Part shown: piece by piece, positions 47,072 through 57,966 of the stretch
Layout of the letters: every line of letters begins with the position of its first letter
Position numbering within the stretch: position 1 is the stretch's first letter
Source of the DNA: Symsagittifera roscoffensis
Lineage: Eukaryota > Xenacoelomorpha > Acoela > Convolutidae
Direction of reading: 5' to 3'
NCBI RefSeq assembly: GCF_963678635.1
Contig: NC_087068.1
Coordinates: 19,703,789-19,767,788, forward strand
DNA: 64,000 nt
The notes under the pieces: model-generated
Database searches by the model: none
What the model was told of the DNA's origin: nothing
The model's input: the letters and a program-made list of their open reading frames with translations, nothing else
Made by a program: the position numbers and the translations under genes

Positions 47072-47418
47072 GAGTTAACCACATCGGACATAACTCATCT
47101 GGTGCGACCATAAGTCTCGAACAAGACCTTAATAGCTTAGAATTAACCAAAATTAGATTAGAATTTAGACAAAACATTTTAAAAATGTTACACGACGATA
47201 ATTTAATCGAAATGTCTCTACGACTCAATAGATCAAAGCCAATATTCCGAAGGATAACAGAACTACCCGGAATTGGAAGAAGACCTCGAACCAGAGACGA
47301 CATACGACAAAGTAGAAACTTACCAAATAGTTATATGATAGTACGGCAAAAGCCAACACAAACTTTTATATTTAGAATTTTATTAGCAATGAATTTATAT
47401 TTTCATTTACAAACATAA
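47072..47418 (+). other. Open frame of about 115 codons, coding-like, unknown
   Basis: An open frame reads LEQDLNSLELTKIRLEFRQN, then RSKPIFRRITELPGIGRRPR. It is charged, and helix-like at first. It follows the candidate LTR by about 130 bp, where a gag start could sit, but the frame ends at 47418 and no gag motif is visible. Confidence 0.25.
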
Positions 47419-48352
47419 AATCTTGAAGTCAATCTTCATAATCATTTCAGACGCTAAACAGAACTATTAATATACAATAACGATTGATAAAGAGATCTCA
47501 GATCGTTTTCTTAAAATTCTGCAGTACTATATAAAACATGTATGAAAAGTATTTATTGAAAATCAAAACAAAAATTAGTAGCATGACAATAAACTATTAG
47601 TAATCATAAAATCATCAGTTGTCCCAGCTTCATCACCTAAAACATAACAGCAATCATAAGCTCACTAATAACATTAAAACACTAAATCTTTTCCTTAAAT
47701 AAATTTAAACCATTTTAAACTTAAATTCACTTAATTTTAAAATCAGATCATCAAGGCTTATCCTTGGATCTTAATTAATTTTCTATTTAATTAAATTTAA
47801 AACTTGATCATCAAGGCTTATCCTTGGATCAAAAAGAACAATTTTGTTCTCCCCCACCCACTTAGCTAGTGTCTAACGACCTCAAACGTCGATTCACTAT
47901 CCAACCCTTTCAAAAAAAAAAGCCCAAGACTAATAGAAATTTTTGAACAAAACTAATCATTCAAATTAGGATAAACAGTGAAGAACTTCGGTTATTCATC
48001 CTTCACTTGAACCCTCCTCTTACCAGACCCAGGATAAATCATAGACTTAGTAAGTTTAAAATAGTATCTAACGAACTACTCGCGTTCTAATTATACCTGA
48101 ACCTTGTGGATCGATTTACTATTCTCCAACCCTTGAACACAATCACTACCCCTAAGTAAGATTAAGTAAGTTAACACCTTAGCTTATACTAGCCACGAGA
48201 AAGTAAAAAATCATTCTTCGGAATCGATATACTTTTCTCTCCAACCCTGAACAAATAGACCCAGGTTAAGCTAACCAAAAAATCGTAAGGACTAACAATT
48301 TAAGAAAATAGAAATCATCTAACAACTTTTTGCATCCGTCATCCTAAACCTT
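47419..48352 (+). promoter_or_regulatory. Presumed 5' leader or LTR of the large retroelement
   Basis: No gene. TATATAAAA at 47528 and AATAAA at 47588-47593 could be LTR promoter and poly(A) signals. A 25-bp block ending in CTTATCCTTGGATC occurs at 47746-47770 and again at 47806-47830, exactly 60 bp apart. A phrase like CGATTTACTATTCTCCAACC recurs three times (near 47890, 48112, 48225). No primer-binding site could be identified and the matching 3' LTR is not in the window, so the left boundary is unknown. Confidence 0.4.
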
Positions 48353-48709
48353 ATGTCATTTAAAAATCTAGGAAACAAACAAACAATCGTTTTGCACAAC
48401 TGTAAAATAGATAACAAAAAATACGACCTTGTAATCACACCTCACACACAAACAGTTGGATATATCAGAACAAAACGACAAACACTAAAAAGGAAAATAA
48501 TAACTAAACAAAAACAAATAACAAGAAAAAGATTTTCCAAAAATAGAAACGCATTCTCAGAATCAGAAGTCAGTAATTTAGACGAACTTTATAAATTAAA
48601 AGAATCTATAGATAAAAATTGCCCCATTCACGATCAATTATTTTTTTCCGACTCAGAAACAACTTCAAATTCATCAAAAAGAGGAAAAAGAAGAATAAAG
48701 AAGCAATAA
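48353..48709 (+). CDS. ORF0: small basic protein of the large retroelement
   Basis: ATG 48353 opens 118 codons ending at TAA 48707-48709. The middle is strongly basic (RTKRQTLKRKIITKQKQITR), then comes a Ser/Glu-rich stretch, and the protein ends KRGKRRIKKQ, a nuclear-localisation-like tail. The stop overlaps the gag start by one base in TAATG, a termination-reinitiation configuration known from some retroelements and viruses. A separate small ORF before gag is unusual for Ty3/gypsy elements. Its role is unknown; an RNA-binding or translation-gating role is possible. The frame is intact. Confidence 0.55.
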   Translation: MSFKNLGNKQTIVLHNCKIDNKKYDLVITPHTQTVGYIRTKRQTLKRKIITKQKQITRKRFSKNRNAFSESEVSNLDELYKLKESIDKNCPIHDQLFFSDSETTSNSSKRGKRRIKKQ

Positions 48710-51700
48710 TGAGCCAAACACACACTCCAAGTGAAGATAGTCCAGACGATGACGATATCTACCCCTTCCTCGTAGATGCATCCGATAATAGAGGACAGCA
48801 TGATCTTTGCAAGAATTTACTCCTAAATTTGTTTGAACCCGGAATCAGCCCATGTAAAGCAGAGTTACCAGATGTAAAAATCAAAAGACAAACTATTGAT
48901 CACTATCTGAAAGATATATGTAATTTGACACAACAATACGGAATCTACAACATAGAATTCAGCTCACCAAACCCGAATCACCGCAAATATGTAATTCAAA
49001 CAGACGACCTTGATTCAGAATTTTCAAAAGTATTCTCAGAATATATAAAAAGCATACAATATCATAACTCACAAAGAGCAAACTCCATATTTACTAATGA
49101 AGTTTTTGCAATAATATATAGTTATATTTCAATATTAGAAAACGAAAACCCAATCCCGCATATCTCACCGAATGAGACATCCAAACATATAAGGGTACGA
49201 CATGAAATCACACTATTCTCATCTTTTCTAAATATAATTAAAGAAAATTTCACTAAAGATGATGTTTCACAACATACAAAACATGACTTACAAAAAATTT
49301 TGGCATGGTTTATAAAAGATTATTTCACACATAATATAGATTTAATTTCACAAGCAAGAAAAAATTTCAGACCCCAAAGTTCAAACGATGATACCGCCAT
49401 CACAGAACAATCAGACTACGTTTGGGAACCCGAATGGTGTCATTATGCATTCATAAATATCCCACAATCAATCTCAAGTCAGGCAATAAGTACAATATCT
49501 TATGTAAGAGATTATGTAAGAGTAATACCATTATCCATTGATGCAACACCATTAAACTACAATACATTTTTACCCGACACGCGAAATAATAGTTTAAATT
49601 CGACCGTCATACACAATGAAAACTTTAATGGAACTAGGAACCTCACTCAACAAGATATTCAAACACCATCACACTTCATAAATGAAGAAGTCGTCCAAAC
49701 AACAACAACTACACAAGAAAGTATTTCACCGATACGTCCAAATTTAACAACACCAAGAAATACAAACACTTCACTAGCACAGGTAACCTTACAATCAACC
49801 GTTAAACCTTCAGTTGCTCCAAAATATCCACAAATAGATTATCAAACATATAGACCCATGACAATACCGTCAAAAACACGTAGAACATTCAAAAGAAACA
49901 CTTTTGCGGAACACAATTATAATTACACACATTCATCAAAAACAAACTATCCCCCACGAAAAAATAATAATAATCAGATAAGATCTCAATATTGGGATAA
50001 TCCAATGACAACAACCAACTCAGTAAATTTTCAAACTAATTTACATCCTCCACAGGATCGTAGTGAAAATTACCCATTCTTTCAACAGAATAAAAATAAA
50101 AAACAATCACCTCATCAAACGGATTATCTATCCTCTGATGATGATTATTTACAACCAGATATATTTGCACCATACAATCAAAAATATCATGGACAAAGAA
50201 TACAGAAACCACATACAAATCATAGAATTTTTTCTCCACACCCAATAGATACACAAAATCAACAACCAATACAAATGCAAAACCCGATTAATACACAATT
50301 TTTTCAACCAATTCAACCACAAAACCCAATGAATACACACTCGTATCAACCAACACAAATGCAAAATGAAATACCACTCCCATATTACCTTCAACAACAC
50401 GAAATAACAAAAAATCAACTTTCAAATTTTTCACAAATGCCAAATGCCGCAGAATTATTACAAATGACAATGAATCCATACCTTATGGGTGGATCATCAA
50501 TAACATCAAACAAACCATTAATGGTGTTCACAGGAACAGATCCTGAATATTCTGTAGAAGATTATTTAAATGCAGTAACAGCAAATTTAATTTTAAATAT
50601 AGGACCTGAACCAATTAATACGCCACTACATCAAAATTGGATACATCGACGCACAGCGTTGATACAGACAACCTTAGACGGCGCAGCCCAAAATTGGTTT
50701 TCAGTATTGCCTATAGAAATAAAATCAAATTGGAAAACATTTACACAAGAATTTTCAAAAATGCTTGACTCCGAAAGAAACAAACAACAACAAAGAGTTT
50801 TATGTAATGAAATTCGCAGATTACCAAATGAAACCATCAAACAATTAGCAGTAAGTATCGAAACACTAGTTCGAAAAGCATATTCATTAAATACACACGA
50901 CTATAAAAACGCAAAAATGACAGAAATCTTAATGATGACCTTAACACCTCAATCAAGGAAAATAGCAATAAAAAAGAGAGCATCCCATCCCTCCTCAATT
51001 CGAGAGCCCGATTTAGATTTTCGAAAACTAGTAGACAAACTAGAGCAAGCGGAAATCACAATGAAACTTGAAGAAACAGAAAATCTGAAATTACAATATG
51101 TTAACCGAATTGAAACAAATACCACAAATATCAACAATATACAGGATTCAGATACAGACCTCGTTGAAAAAATCACTGAAATACTCAATATTTATGAAAA
51201 ATACCCAAACTTTAAAGGCAAACCATCTTTCAAAAAATGGTGTAATTATTGCCGACGATACGGACATAGTATTTCTGAATGTAGACAAAAACAACAGGAC
51301 AATCAAAACAAACCTCAAAAATATAAAGAACCAAATAAATCATTCTATCAATACATGAAGAAAGATCAAAATCTACCAAACAAAAATGTATACAGAAACA
51401 AAAGCTCAGGAAAACCACTTCCAAATAATACCAATTACACGAGAACCCAATCACCATATAACTCAAGTTATAGAGGAAGATCACCAGAACGAAGAAATAC
51501 ACAAAATTCGTCACAAAATCATTACAATAGACCAAATAGTCGAAATAACTACTCCAGATCAAATTCAAACACAACGCAATTTGTTTCTAAATCTAATTCC
51601 CAATCAAGGAATAGATACTATCCAAACAATCAGTCACGAAACTCATCATATAATAGAAATAGAAACTACTCCAATAATCGAAATAGAAGTTATTCAAACA

Positions 51701-52743
51701 ACCGAAATCAGAATTACCCGAACAATCGATCAAGGAATAACTCATATAACAGATCAAACTATAACAGATCAAACGGTAATTATCAAAGCAGATCACGAAA
51801 CAATTCACAAAATCGACATTCAAATTATAATAATCGTTATAGAAATTATTCCCAATCACCACACAGAAATAATAACCATTATAATAATTCTAACAATCGC
51901 CACAGAAGTAGTACACCTAAACATCAAAGACATATTAATCAAGTACAATCAAATCCAGAAACAATATCAGACCTCCCAGGTATTGATGACACAGTAAATG
52001 ACGAACTACAACTAAATCAAATAAACTGTGGATCATCAGATTCAGAAAGTGAAATAGAAAACACTATCTCCATAAATATGATAACAGTCGAAAATGACTA
52101 CGAACCTATTATATATGAACAACCTTTTTCATCACACATATATGAAAATCAATTAGAACTCCTTCACAATTATTATATTGAACCCATCCATTCCACACAA
52201 ACGGCACAAGAAACTAACGAAATCAACACTACAAATCAATCCAATGAAAATGACAAAACAAAATGCTTGAATACAAATCAAATCTATCAAAATATACAAA
52301 GAGAACAACCCAAAGAAAAAATTTGGACCATATCATTTCTTTTAGAAAGTCCAAGAAACAAAGAATTTCAACCACCAGATCTTGAAATTGATTTTTTAAT
52401 TGATTCAGGAGCAGAATCAAACATAATAAACATTCCCACATGGAACGAGATAAAAACATTACACCCAAAACTAACACCTCTTAAAACCTCCAGTAAACTA
52501 GCAACAGCACAAGGATCAACATTGGTAAACTATGGAAAAATTAAATTATTTCTTCTCCCCACAAGAACAATAGGGCAAAATAAAATTTTAAATAAACCAT
52601 TTAAACAAATATTTCATATCACTGATATTAAACACAATATCATTGGAATACCATTTATCTCTAAATATATACCAACAATCAACATTTTGAATATTAAAAT
52701 ATTAATCAAAGATAAATACACAAAAACAAAAACACATCCCTAA
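48709..52743 (+). CDS. gag: Gag-protease polyprotein of a Ty3/gypsy-like element
   Basis: A single intact frame of 1344 codons from ATG 48709 to TAA 52743. It has an acidic N-terminus (SEDSPDDDD) and a long Asn/Gln/Pro-rich middle with repeated PIQMQNP-like units (about residues 510-560). A capsid-like region follows at about 600-790 (PLMVFTGTDPEYSVEDYL, then AAQNWFSVLP). A CCHC zinc knuckle CNYCRRYGHSISEC is at 845-858, then an RS/RN-rich basic stretch (about 900-1080). An aspartic protease has its active site LIDSGAES around Asp1232. At well over 1300 residues it is much longer than usual gypsy Gag, and protease sits in the gag frame rather than in pol. It forms particles and packages RNA in related elements. 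It is the only large ORF of the element without a break. Confidence 0.85.
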   Translation: MSQTHTPSEDSPDDDDIYPFLVDASDNRGQHDLCKNLLLNLFEPGISPCKAELPDVKIKRQTIDHYLKDICNLTQQYGIYNIEFSSPNPNHRKYVIQTDDLDSEFSKVFSEYIKSIQYHNSQRANSIFTNEVFAIIYSYISILENENPIPHISPNETSKHIRVRHEITLFSSFLNIIKENFTKDDVSQHTKHDLQKILAWFIKDYFTHNIDLISQARKNFRPQSSNDDTAITEQSDYVWEPEWCHYAFINIPQSISSQAISTISYVRDYVRVIPLSIDATPLNYNTFLPDTRNNSLNSTVIHNENFNGTRNLTQQDIQTPSHFINEEVVQTTTTTQESISPIRPNLTTPRNTNTSLAQVTLQSTVKPSVAPKYPQIDYQTYRPMTIPSKTRRTFKRNTFAEHNYNYTHSSKTNYPPRKNNNNQIRSQYWDNPMTTTNSVNFQTNLHPPQDRSENYPFFQQNKNKKQSPHQTDYLSSDDDYLQPDIFAPYNQKYHGQRIQKPHTNHRIFSPHPIDTQNQQPIQMQNPINTQFFQPIQPQNPMNTHSYQPTQMQNEIPLPYYLQQHEITKNQLSNFSQMPNAAELLQMTMNPYLMGGSSITSNKPLMVFTGTDPEYSVEDYLNAVTANLILNIGPEPINTPLHQNWIHRRTALIQTTLDGAAQNWFSVLPIEIKSNWKTFTQEFSKMLDSERNKQQQRVLCNEIRRLPNETIKQLAVSIETLVRKAYSLNTHDYKNAKMTEILMMTLTPQSRKIAIKKRASHPSSIREPDLDFRKLVDKLEQAEITMKLEETENLKLQYVNRIETNTTNINNIQDSDTDLVEKITEILNIYEKYPNFKGKPSFKKWCNYCRRYGHSISECRQKQQDNQNKPQKYKEPNKSFYQYMKKDQNLPNKNVYRNKSSGKPLPNNTNYTRTQSPYNSSYRGRSPERRNTQNSSQNHYNRPNSRNNYSRSNSNTTQFVSKSNSQSRNRYYPNNQSRNSSYNRNRNYSNNRNRSYSNNRNQNYPNNRSRNNSYNRSNYNRSNGNYQSRSRNNSQNRHSNYNNRYRNYSQSPHRNNNHYNNSNNRHRSSTPKHQRHINQVQSNPETISDLPGIDDTVNDELQLNQINCGSSDSESEIENTISINMITVENDYEPIIYEQPFSSHIYENQLELLHNYYIEPIHSTQTAQETNEINTTNQSNENDKTKCLNTNQIYQNIQREQPKEKIWTISFLLESPRNKEFQPPDLEIDFLIDSGAESNIINIPTWNEIKTLHPKLTPLKTSSKLATAQGSTLVNYGKIKLFLLPTRTIGQNKILNKPFKQIFHITDIKHNIIGIPFISKYIPTINILNIKILIKDKYTKTKTHP

Positions 52744-55700
52744 CATTTTTTCAAAGATTAAATAAACAACCACTGTTCTTTTCAAAATTTTATCCAATAT
52801 ATAACCAACAAAGAAAACACCGGAAACCACTATCAGGAAACATATATAATTTTTCAATAAAACAAGTTCACCAATATGATAAAGAACAAAATAAACAACA
52901 ACTCTATATGTCAGACTTTGAATTCAAACCTATCCATAAGTTTTTCAAAATCACAATATCATCAATAAAATATTTGAAAAACTCGAATTCAGATATTATT
53001 TCGTTACATGTATACAACAATACACCCTATCAAGTAACATTACCTTTAGGGTTTTGAGGATATTGCGAAACCAACGCTACGATATCACCAGTACACGAAA
53101 AAGCGTACCGCGTAAATAATATACTCCAATTATTAGATATTTGTCAATCCACAATTCTTAATGAAGAATTGTCCATAAATAATATAATAAGTAATGAAAA
53201 AAGAAATACAGATTATTTCACAAAAACCCCATATTCCAAACCTACATTTAACATAAATAACTATACAGAGGATCAACAGAAATTTTTAACAATGTTTAAC
53301 TTCCAACATTCACAAATAACACAAGACGAATTTGATAAATTAGCCAAACAGCTAATAAAATTTTCATCAGTCTATGCAACATCTAAATTTGATGTTGGCA
53401 AAATCAGTTCATCACTACATCTCCCATTAAAACCTGACGCAGTTTTCAAAAAACAAAGAGCAAGTAAAGTACCAATTCATTTACACGATAAAGTGAACAG
53501 ATTACTCGATATTTTAGAACAATACAAAATTATATCACCGCTAAACAAAGAAAAACAACCAAAAGGTAACACATTTATCAACCCTGTTATCATCCTAGCA
53601 AAAGGAGAATCGTTAAAAATAGTTCTAGATGCTAGATATCTTAATTCATTAATAGACGAATCAAAATGCAATTGGCCTATTGAACCAATACAAGTTATCT
53701 TATCAAAGATTAATGGAAAATACTTTACAACCGCAGATATGAATAGTGCATATAATCAAATGCCACTAGATGAACAATCATGACGCTTAACACAATTTGT
53801 TATTGGAAATCAACAATATGAATTCAACCGCCTATTCTATGGAATATCCATAGGACCAGCAGCATTTTCAGCTTTTATGAGCAAAATTTTTAGACCACTA
53901 ATACTCAAGAAAAAACGCAATCACCTATCTAGACGATGTTTTTATGCAATCACAAACAAAAGAAGAAATGTTCAATGTTTTAGAACACTATCACAAAATA
54001 CTTCAGAATGAAAATCTGAAGGCCGCCCCCGATAAATCATACTTCTTTTTAACACGAGTTAAATTCTTAGGACACAATATAGAAAGAAAAACAATCTCTC
54101 CATTAAAATCACGCATTGATGCTATTCAGAAGCTCCAACCACCAACAAACAAAAAGAAAATCCAAGAATTCCTTGGAATGTTAAATTTTTTCAGCAAATA
54201 TGTCTATAAAATGCAATTATACCTAAGACCATTCTATAATATACTTAGACAACAAAATAATTTTGAATGGAACACAGAACATCAAACACGATTTGAAGAA
54301 ATTAAAAAACTCTTAACTGAACAAATTTCGAATACAATTCCAGATCCAAATCAACCATTCTATGCAATGTGCGATGCTTCGAATTTTGGCATCGGCGCAG
54401 CATTATTACAATCACACAATGGCACAAACAAAATGAATCTTATATCAGCAAATTCTCGATTATTCACTCAAGCAGAGCTACGAATCTCAACTCTAATGAG
54501 AGAATGTACAGCCATAATATATACACTGACAGAGTATGAACTTCTGATACTTGGATCAAAACATCCAACAGTTCTATTCACAGATCACAAACCAATCATT
54601 TTTCTCTTTACACAAAAATCCAACCCAAATCACCGAGCTTATAGATTTCAATTAATTCTAATGAAATTCCCAAACTTACATATAGTTTGGACAGCAGGAA
54701 AAAATCTTGCATTACCAGACACTTTAAGTCGAAATACACCACCTGAATTACTTACACGTAAAACTACAGTTGAAATACCCAAAAATATAAAATTTTACCT
54801 TGCAGAAAACGAAACACCACCCCGACTAGAATGCATATATGCAGTAAAAACTGACGTTGAACAATCACAGATAAATAATCTACAACACTTCCCACTTTAT
54901 TTAGATTGCCAAAATAACCACTACGGAGTTGATCTACTTGGAACATCAACATTTAAACCAATTCCATATTCACAATGGATAAAAAATAACACCCAACAAA
55001 AAAGAGTAAAACAACACCCGCATAAAAAAGACCTTTTTCCGTTAATCGAAAAAGAAAATCTGACTGATAAAATAAATTTATCAGGACCACAAACAAACGA
55101 CTCAAAATACACAAAAAATCAAGTTTTTGACCTCCATGACCCACTTGATACAATTCCTTTATCTAAATTCGAAATTGAAAACATTTTTCTCCCCCCAACA
55201 GATAAAATTACACTTAATACTTTGAAACAATATCAAAATCTTGACCCAATAATTAGACAACTAAAATCATGGCACAAATATAAAACTAAACCCGTAAAGG
55301 CAGATACAACAATTTTAGAAAATAAAACACTCCTCCGATATTTTCGAAAATTTAATAATACAACAATTAATGAAAACATAGACCTTCTAGAATACCAATT
55401 AAATGAATCTACAGTTCCCTGTCTCCCCTTAAGTATGATTCTCATAGCTTTTAATATCTCACATACACAAAACATTAAAGGACACTCTGGATCAGAGAAA
55501 ACATATTCAAATTTCGTACAAAACTTTTATTTTCCAAATGCACCAATTTGGATAAAAGTACTATGCAATGATTGTATAGTATGTCAGCTAAATAAACCTT
55601 ATCCAAATCAAAAACAAATAGCACAAAAACAAGACTTTAAAGGACAAAGTTTGTACTTCAACCACCGTATTTCATTTGATACAAAAGGACCAATTTCACC

Positions 55701-56900
55701 ATCATCAGAAGGAAACTCCTACATTATGGTAATTGTTGACGCATTTACACATTATGTAGCACTTAACCCAGTACCACATTGTAACGCTTATTACGCTTAC
55801 ACAACACTTTATGAACACTGGATAGCCAAATTCGGACTAACAGAAATTTTAGTCACAGACAACGGTACGGAATTCATAAATAAGGAAATCATCACACTAT
55901 GTCAATTATATAACATCAAACACAAACCACGTACATCTCACGCACCTTGGACAAACGGCTTAGTCGAAGGTATGAACCGTTCACTACAAGAATATCTTAG
56001 ATGTATCATCAATGGAAATGATACAAAATACACCGAATGGAAGCAGATGTAAAACTATTTCCCTTAGCATATAATTCACAAATCACGACAACTCTAGGAA
56101 TGTCACCATATGAAATGGTTTTTAATCAAAAGCCACGCAAACCAATTATGTTTACAGCAAACTCTCATAAAAATGCACAAAGTATTTGTCAACCGAATAA
56201 AGACTCAATTTGTTATAACCTACCTTTACACACACACGATGAAGATCATTTTCATCACCCACAAATTCTTAAATTAGCCTCCGGTACACACACCGAATGG
56301 ATTTTAAACAGAGATAAAAAACACAATGAAATATACCAAAAAGTAACAAAAAAGTTGTTACAAAGGCAAAACATTAATGAACAAATAAATTCACGCTTTA
56401 CACCAGCCTCCGATTTAAAAATTGGAACATTTGTTTTAATACCCAATTTTAACACCCAAAAACGAATTTCTAAAAAATTACAACCCCTTCGTAAAGGACC
56501 ATAACAAATAATTGCCAAACCCACTGATGTCACATATAAAATTACCGACTCAGACAAAAAAGAAATTGTCCAACACCGAAACAATCTATTACCTTATTAC
56601 CCAAAAGAATACGCACTACGCGAACTAACTCAATTATATTCTTTCACAGGTTTAAAAGTTATTCAAAATAACCCACATACGGAGAATAAAACAAAGGAAC
56701 AACATGACATTCATCTCAAAAACCAAAATAAAAAATCAACCACAACAAAAAACAATACAAAAAAGCTAGATCAAAATATACCTCAAAAAGAAAGAAAAAA
56801 TAGAAAATTGACAGAAAAAATAATACCCCAAGAACAAATCGACAAATCAGAACATAGAGAGTCATCACGACTTAGAAACCAACCACGTAAAAAACTATAA
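52716..56900 (+). pseudogene. pol: pol: reverse transcriptase, RNase H and integrase, broken
   Basis: This frame is -1 relative to gag and opens at 52716, overlapping gag by 28 nt in an A-rich stretch. RT motif A reads FTTADMNSAYNQ and the catalytic YLDD is at 53926-53937. RNase H shows CDASNFGIGAALLQ (54370 on). Integrase has its HHCC region ending CNDCIVCQLNK (near 55570), then the catalytic triad FDTKGP (about 55678), TDNGTEF (about 55858) and Glu at 55966-55968 in TNGLVEGMNRS, and a C-terminal region to TAA 56900. Breaks: TGA 53055-53057, TGA 53781-53783, a +1 shift near the A-run at 53908-53916, a frame change near 56035-56045, and TAA 56502-56504. The order RT-RH-IN marks Ty3/gypsy, not copia. 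The copy is not capable of autonomous replication. Confidence 0.9.
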
Positions 56901-57551
56901 AACATTCATCCCACAATCTAAAATATTAAAGAAAGTCGAATTTCAAAAACAGCTTTAATTTTATATTTCATAATCTTTGCACCTCTGATATATTTTGAAC
57001 TTTCATTTTTCAAAATAACTTGCTGACAAACACGCAGCGGTTCTAGTTCATAATTAGCCAATTGGATTCATCCAATCCGTCACCTTCTCTAACTCTAACA
57101 CAGATCAACTAGACGAACGATATTACACTCCAGGCATATCTATAACTATAACTTTGCGACCTCCAGGTCAAAAATAAGCAAACCACTCCAACTTGACAAC
57201 TAAAATAAATATCACCATAATATCATAACCCTCCCTTATCTAATAACCCAAAAATCAACAATATTTCCCCAACTCAGAGCTCAAATACCCCCCAAAACAA
57301 ATATGTAAATTAGCCTAAAGTAAAAGAACGACCATTTTAATTAGCCTAAAGTATAAAAATCTCAAAAATACCCCAGATCACTTGACAAATAAAAATAAAG
57401 AAAAAGAAGACCTCCCGATCACCATAAAATTTGCCCCCAACAATGTTTTACAAAATTCAACCCACTTGTCAAAAAACCAATAAATAATTCGACCACACTT
57501 GAAAATTGCCTCAAACACCAAAAAATATTCGATCGAGAAGCCATTTCTTAA
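56901..57551. other. pol-accessory spacer
   Basis: No substantial frame. The sequence is A- and C-rich like the element's coding strand. TTAGCCTAAAGTA occurs twice (57311 and 57340). A polypurine stretch AATAAAGAAAAAGAAGA lies near 57394. Confidence 0.4.
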
Positions 57552-57966
57552 ATGCTCTTCTCTCGACCAGTCAACATAATTCTTAACATTCTCATAAACT
57601 TTTTAACGATATTTAAACTTTTAATAATATTTCTTTTTGATACCTTTGAATCTTTTGTAATAATCTCAATCATTTTTTGCAATATTTTTTTAATTTTCTA
57701 TTCCCTATTTGAACTATACCTCCAACTTTCGAAAGCTATTGACTATATACACAGGTACGATTCACAAAACTTATCTAAATGATACGAACCATTTTTAGTA
57801 GAACAGATATTTTTTACTATTTGTAATTTTCATAACATTTCTATCATCCCTCATCTTGACAATATGCAATTGTATAAAGAAAGCAATCATCACATTCGCC
57901 CTAGCAACAATCCTCCTAATTGTTTTTCTAGAAGAATACTATAATAAACATAAATTTTTCCACTAA
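57552..57966 (+). pseudogene. Small hydrophobic membrane ORF(s) between pol and env
   Basis: ATG 57552 opens 76 codons to TGA 57782 with two hydrophobic segments (IILNILINFLTIFKLLIIFL and FVIISIIFCNIFLIFYSLF). A second frame open from 57802 to TAA 57966 is again hydrophobic (LLFVIFITFLSSLILTI and AIITFALATILLIVFLEEYY). These may be one four-helix membrane protein split by a shift or two small proteins. There is no match I recognise; viroporin-like is only a guess from size and hydrophobicity. Confidence 0.4.

Noticed and set aside
46923..47303. Minus-strand frame of 126 codons.
   Set aside because: It is antisense to a more protein-like + strand frame and straddles the candidate LTR end.
52716..52743. 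A classical -1 slippery heptamer at the gag/pol overlap.
   Set aside because: The A-rich run CAAAAACAAAAAC is not an X XXY YYZ heptamer in the gag phase.
53055..53783. Two in-frame TGA codons in the RT region as selenocysteine or readthrough signals.
   Set aside because: The same gene has frameshifts and a TAA, and each TGA fits a single base change. No SECIS-like structure was noted.
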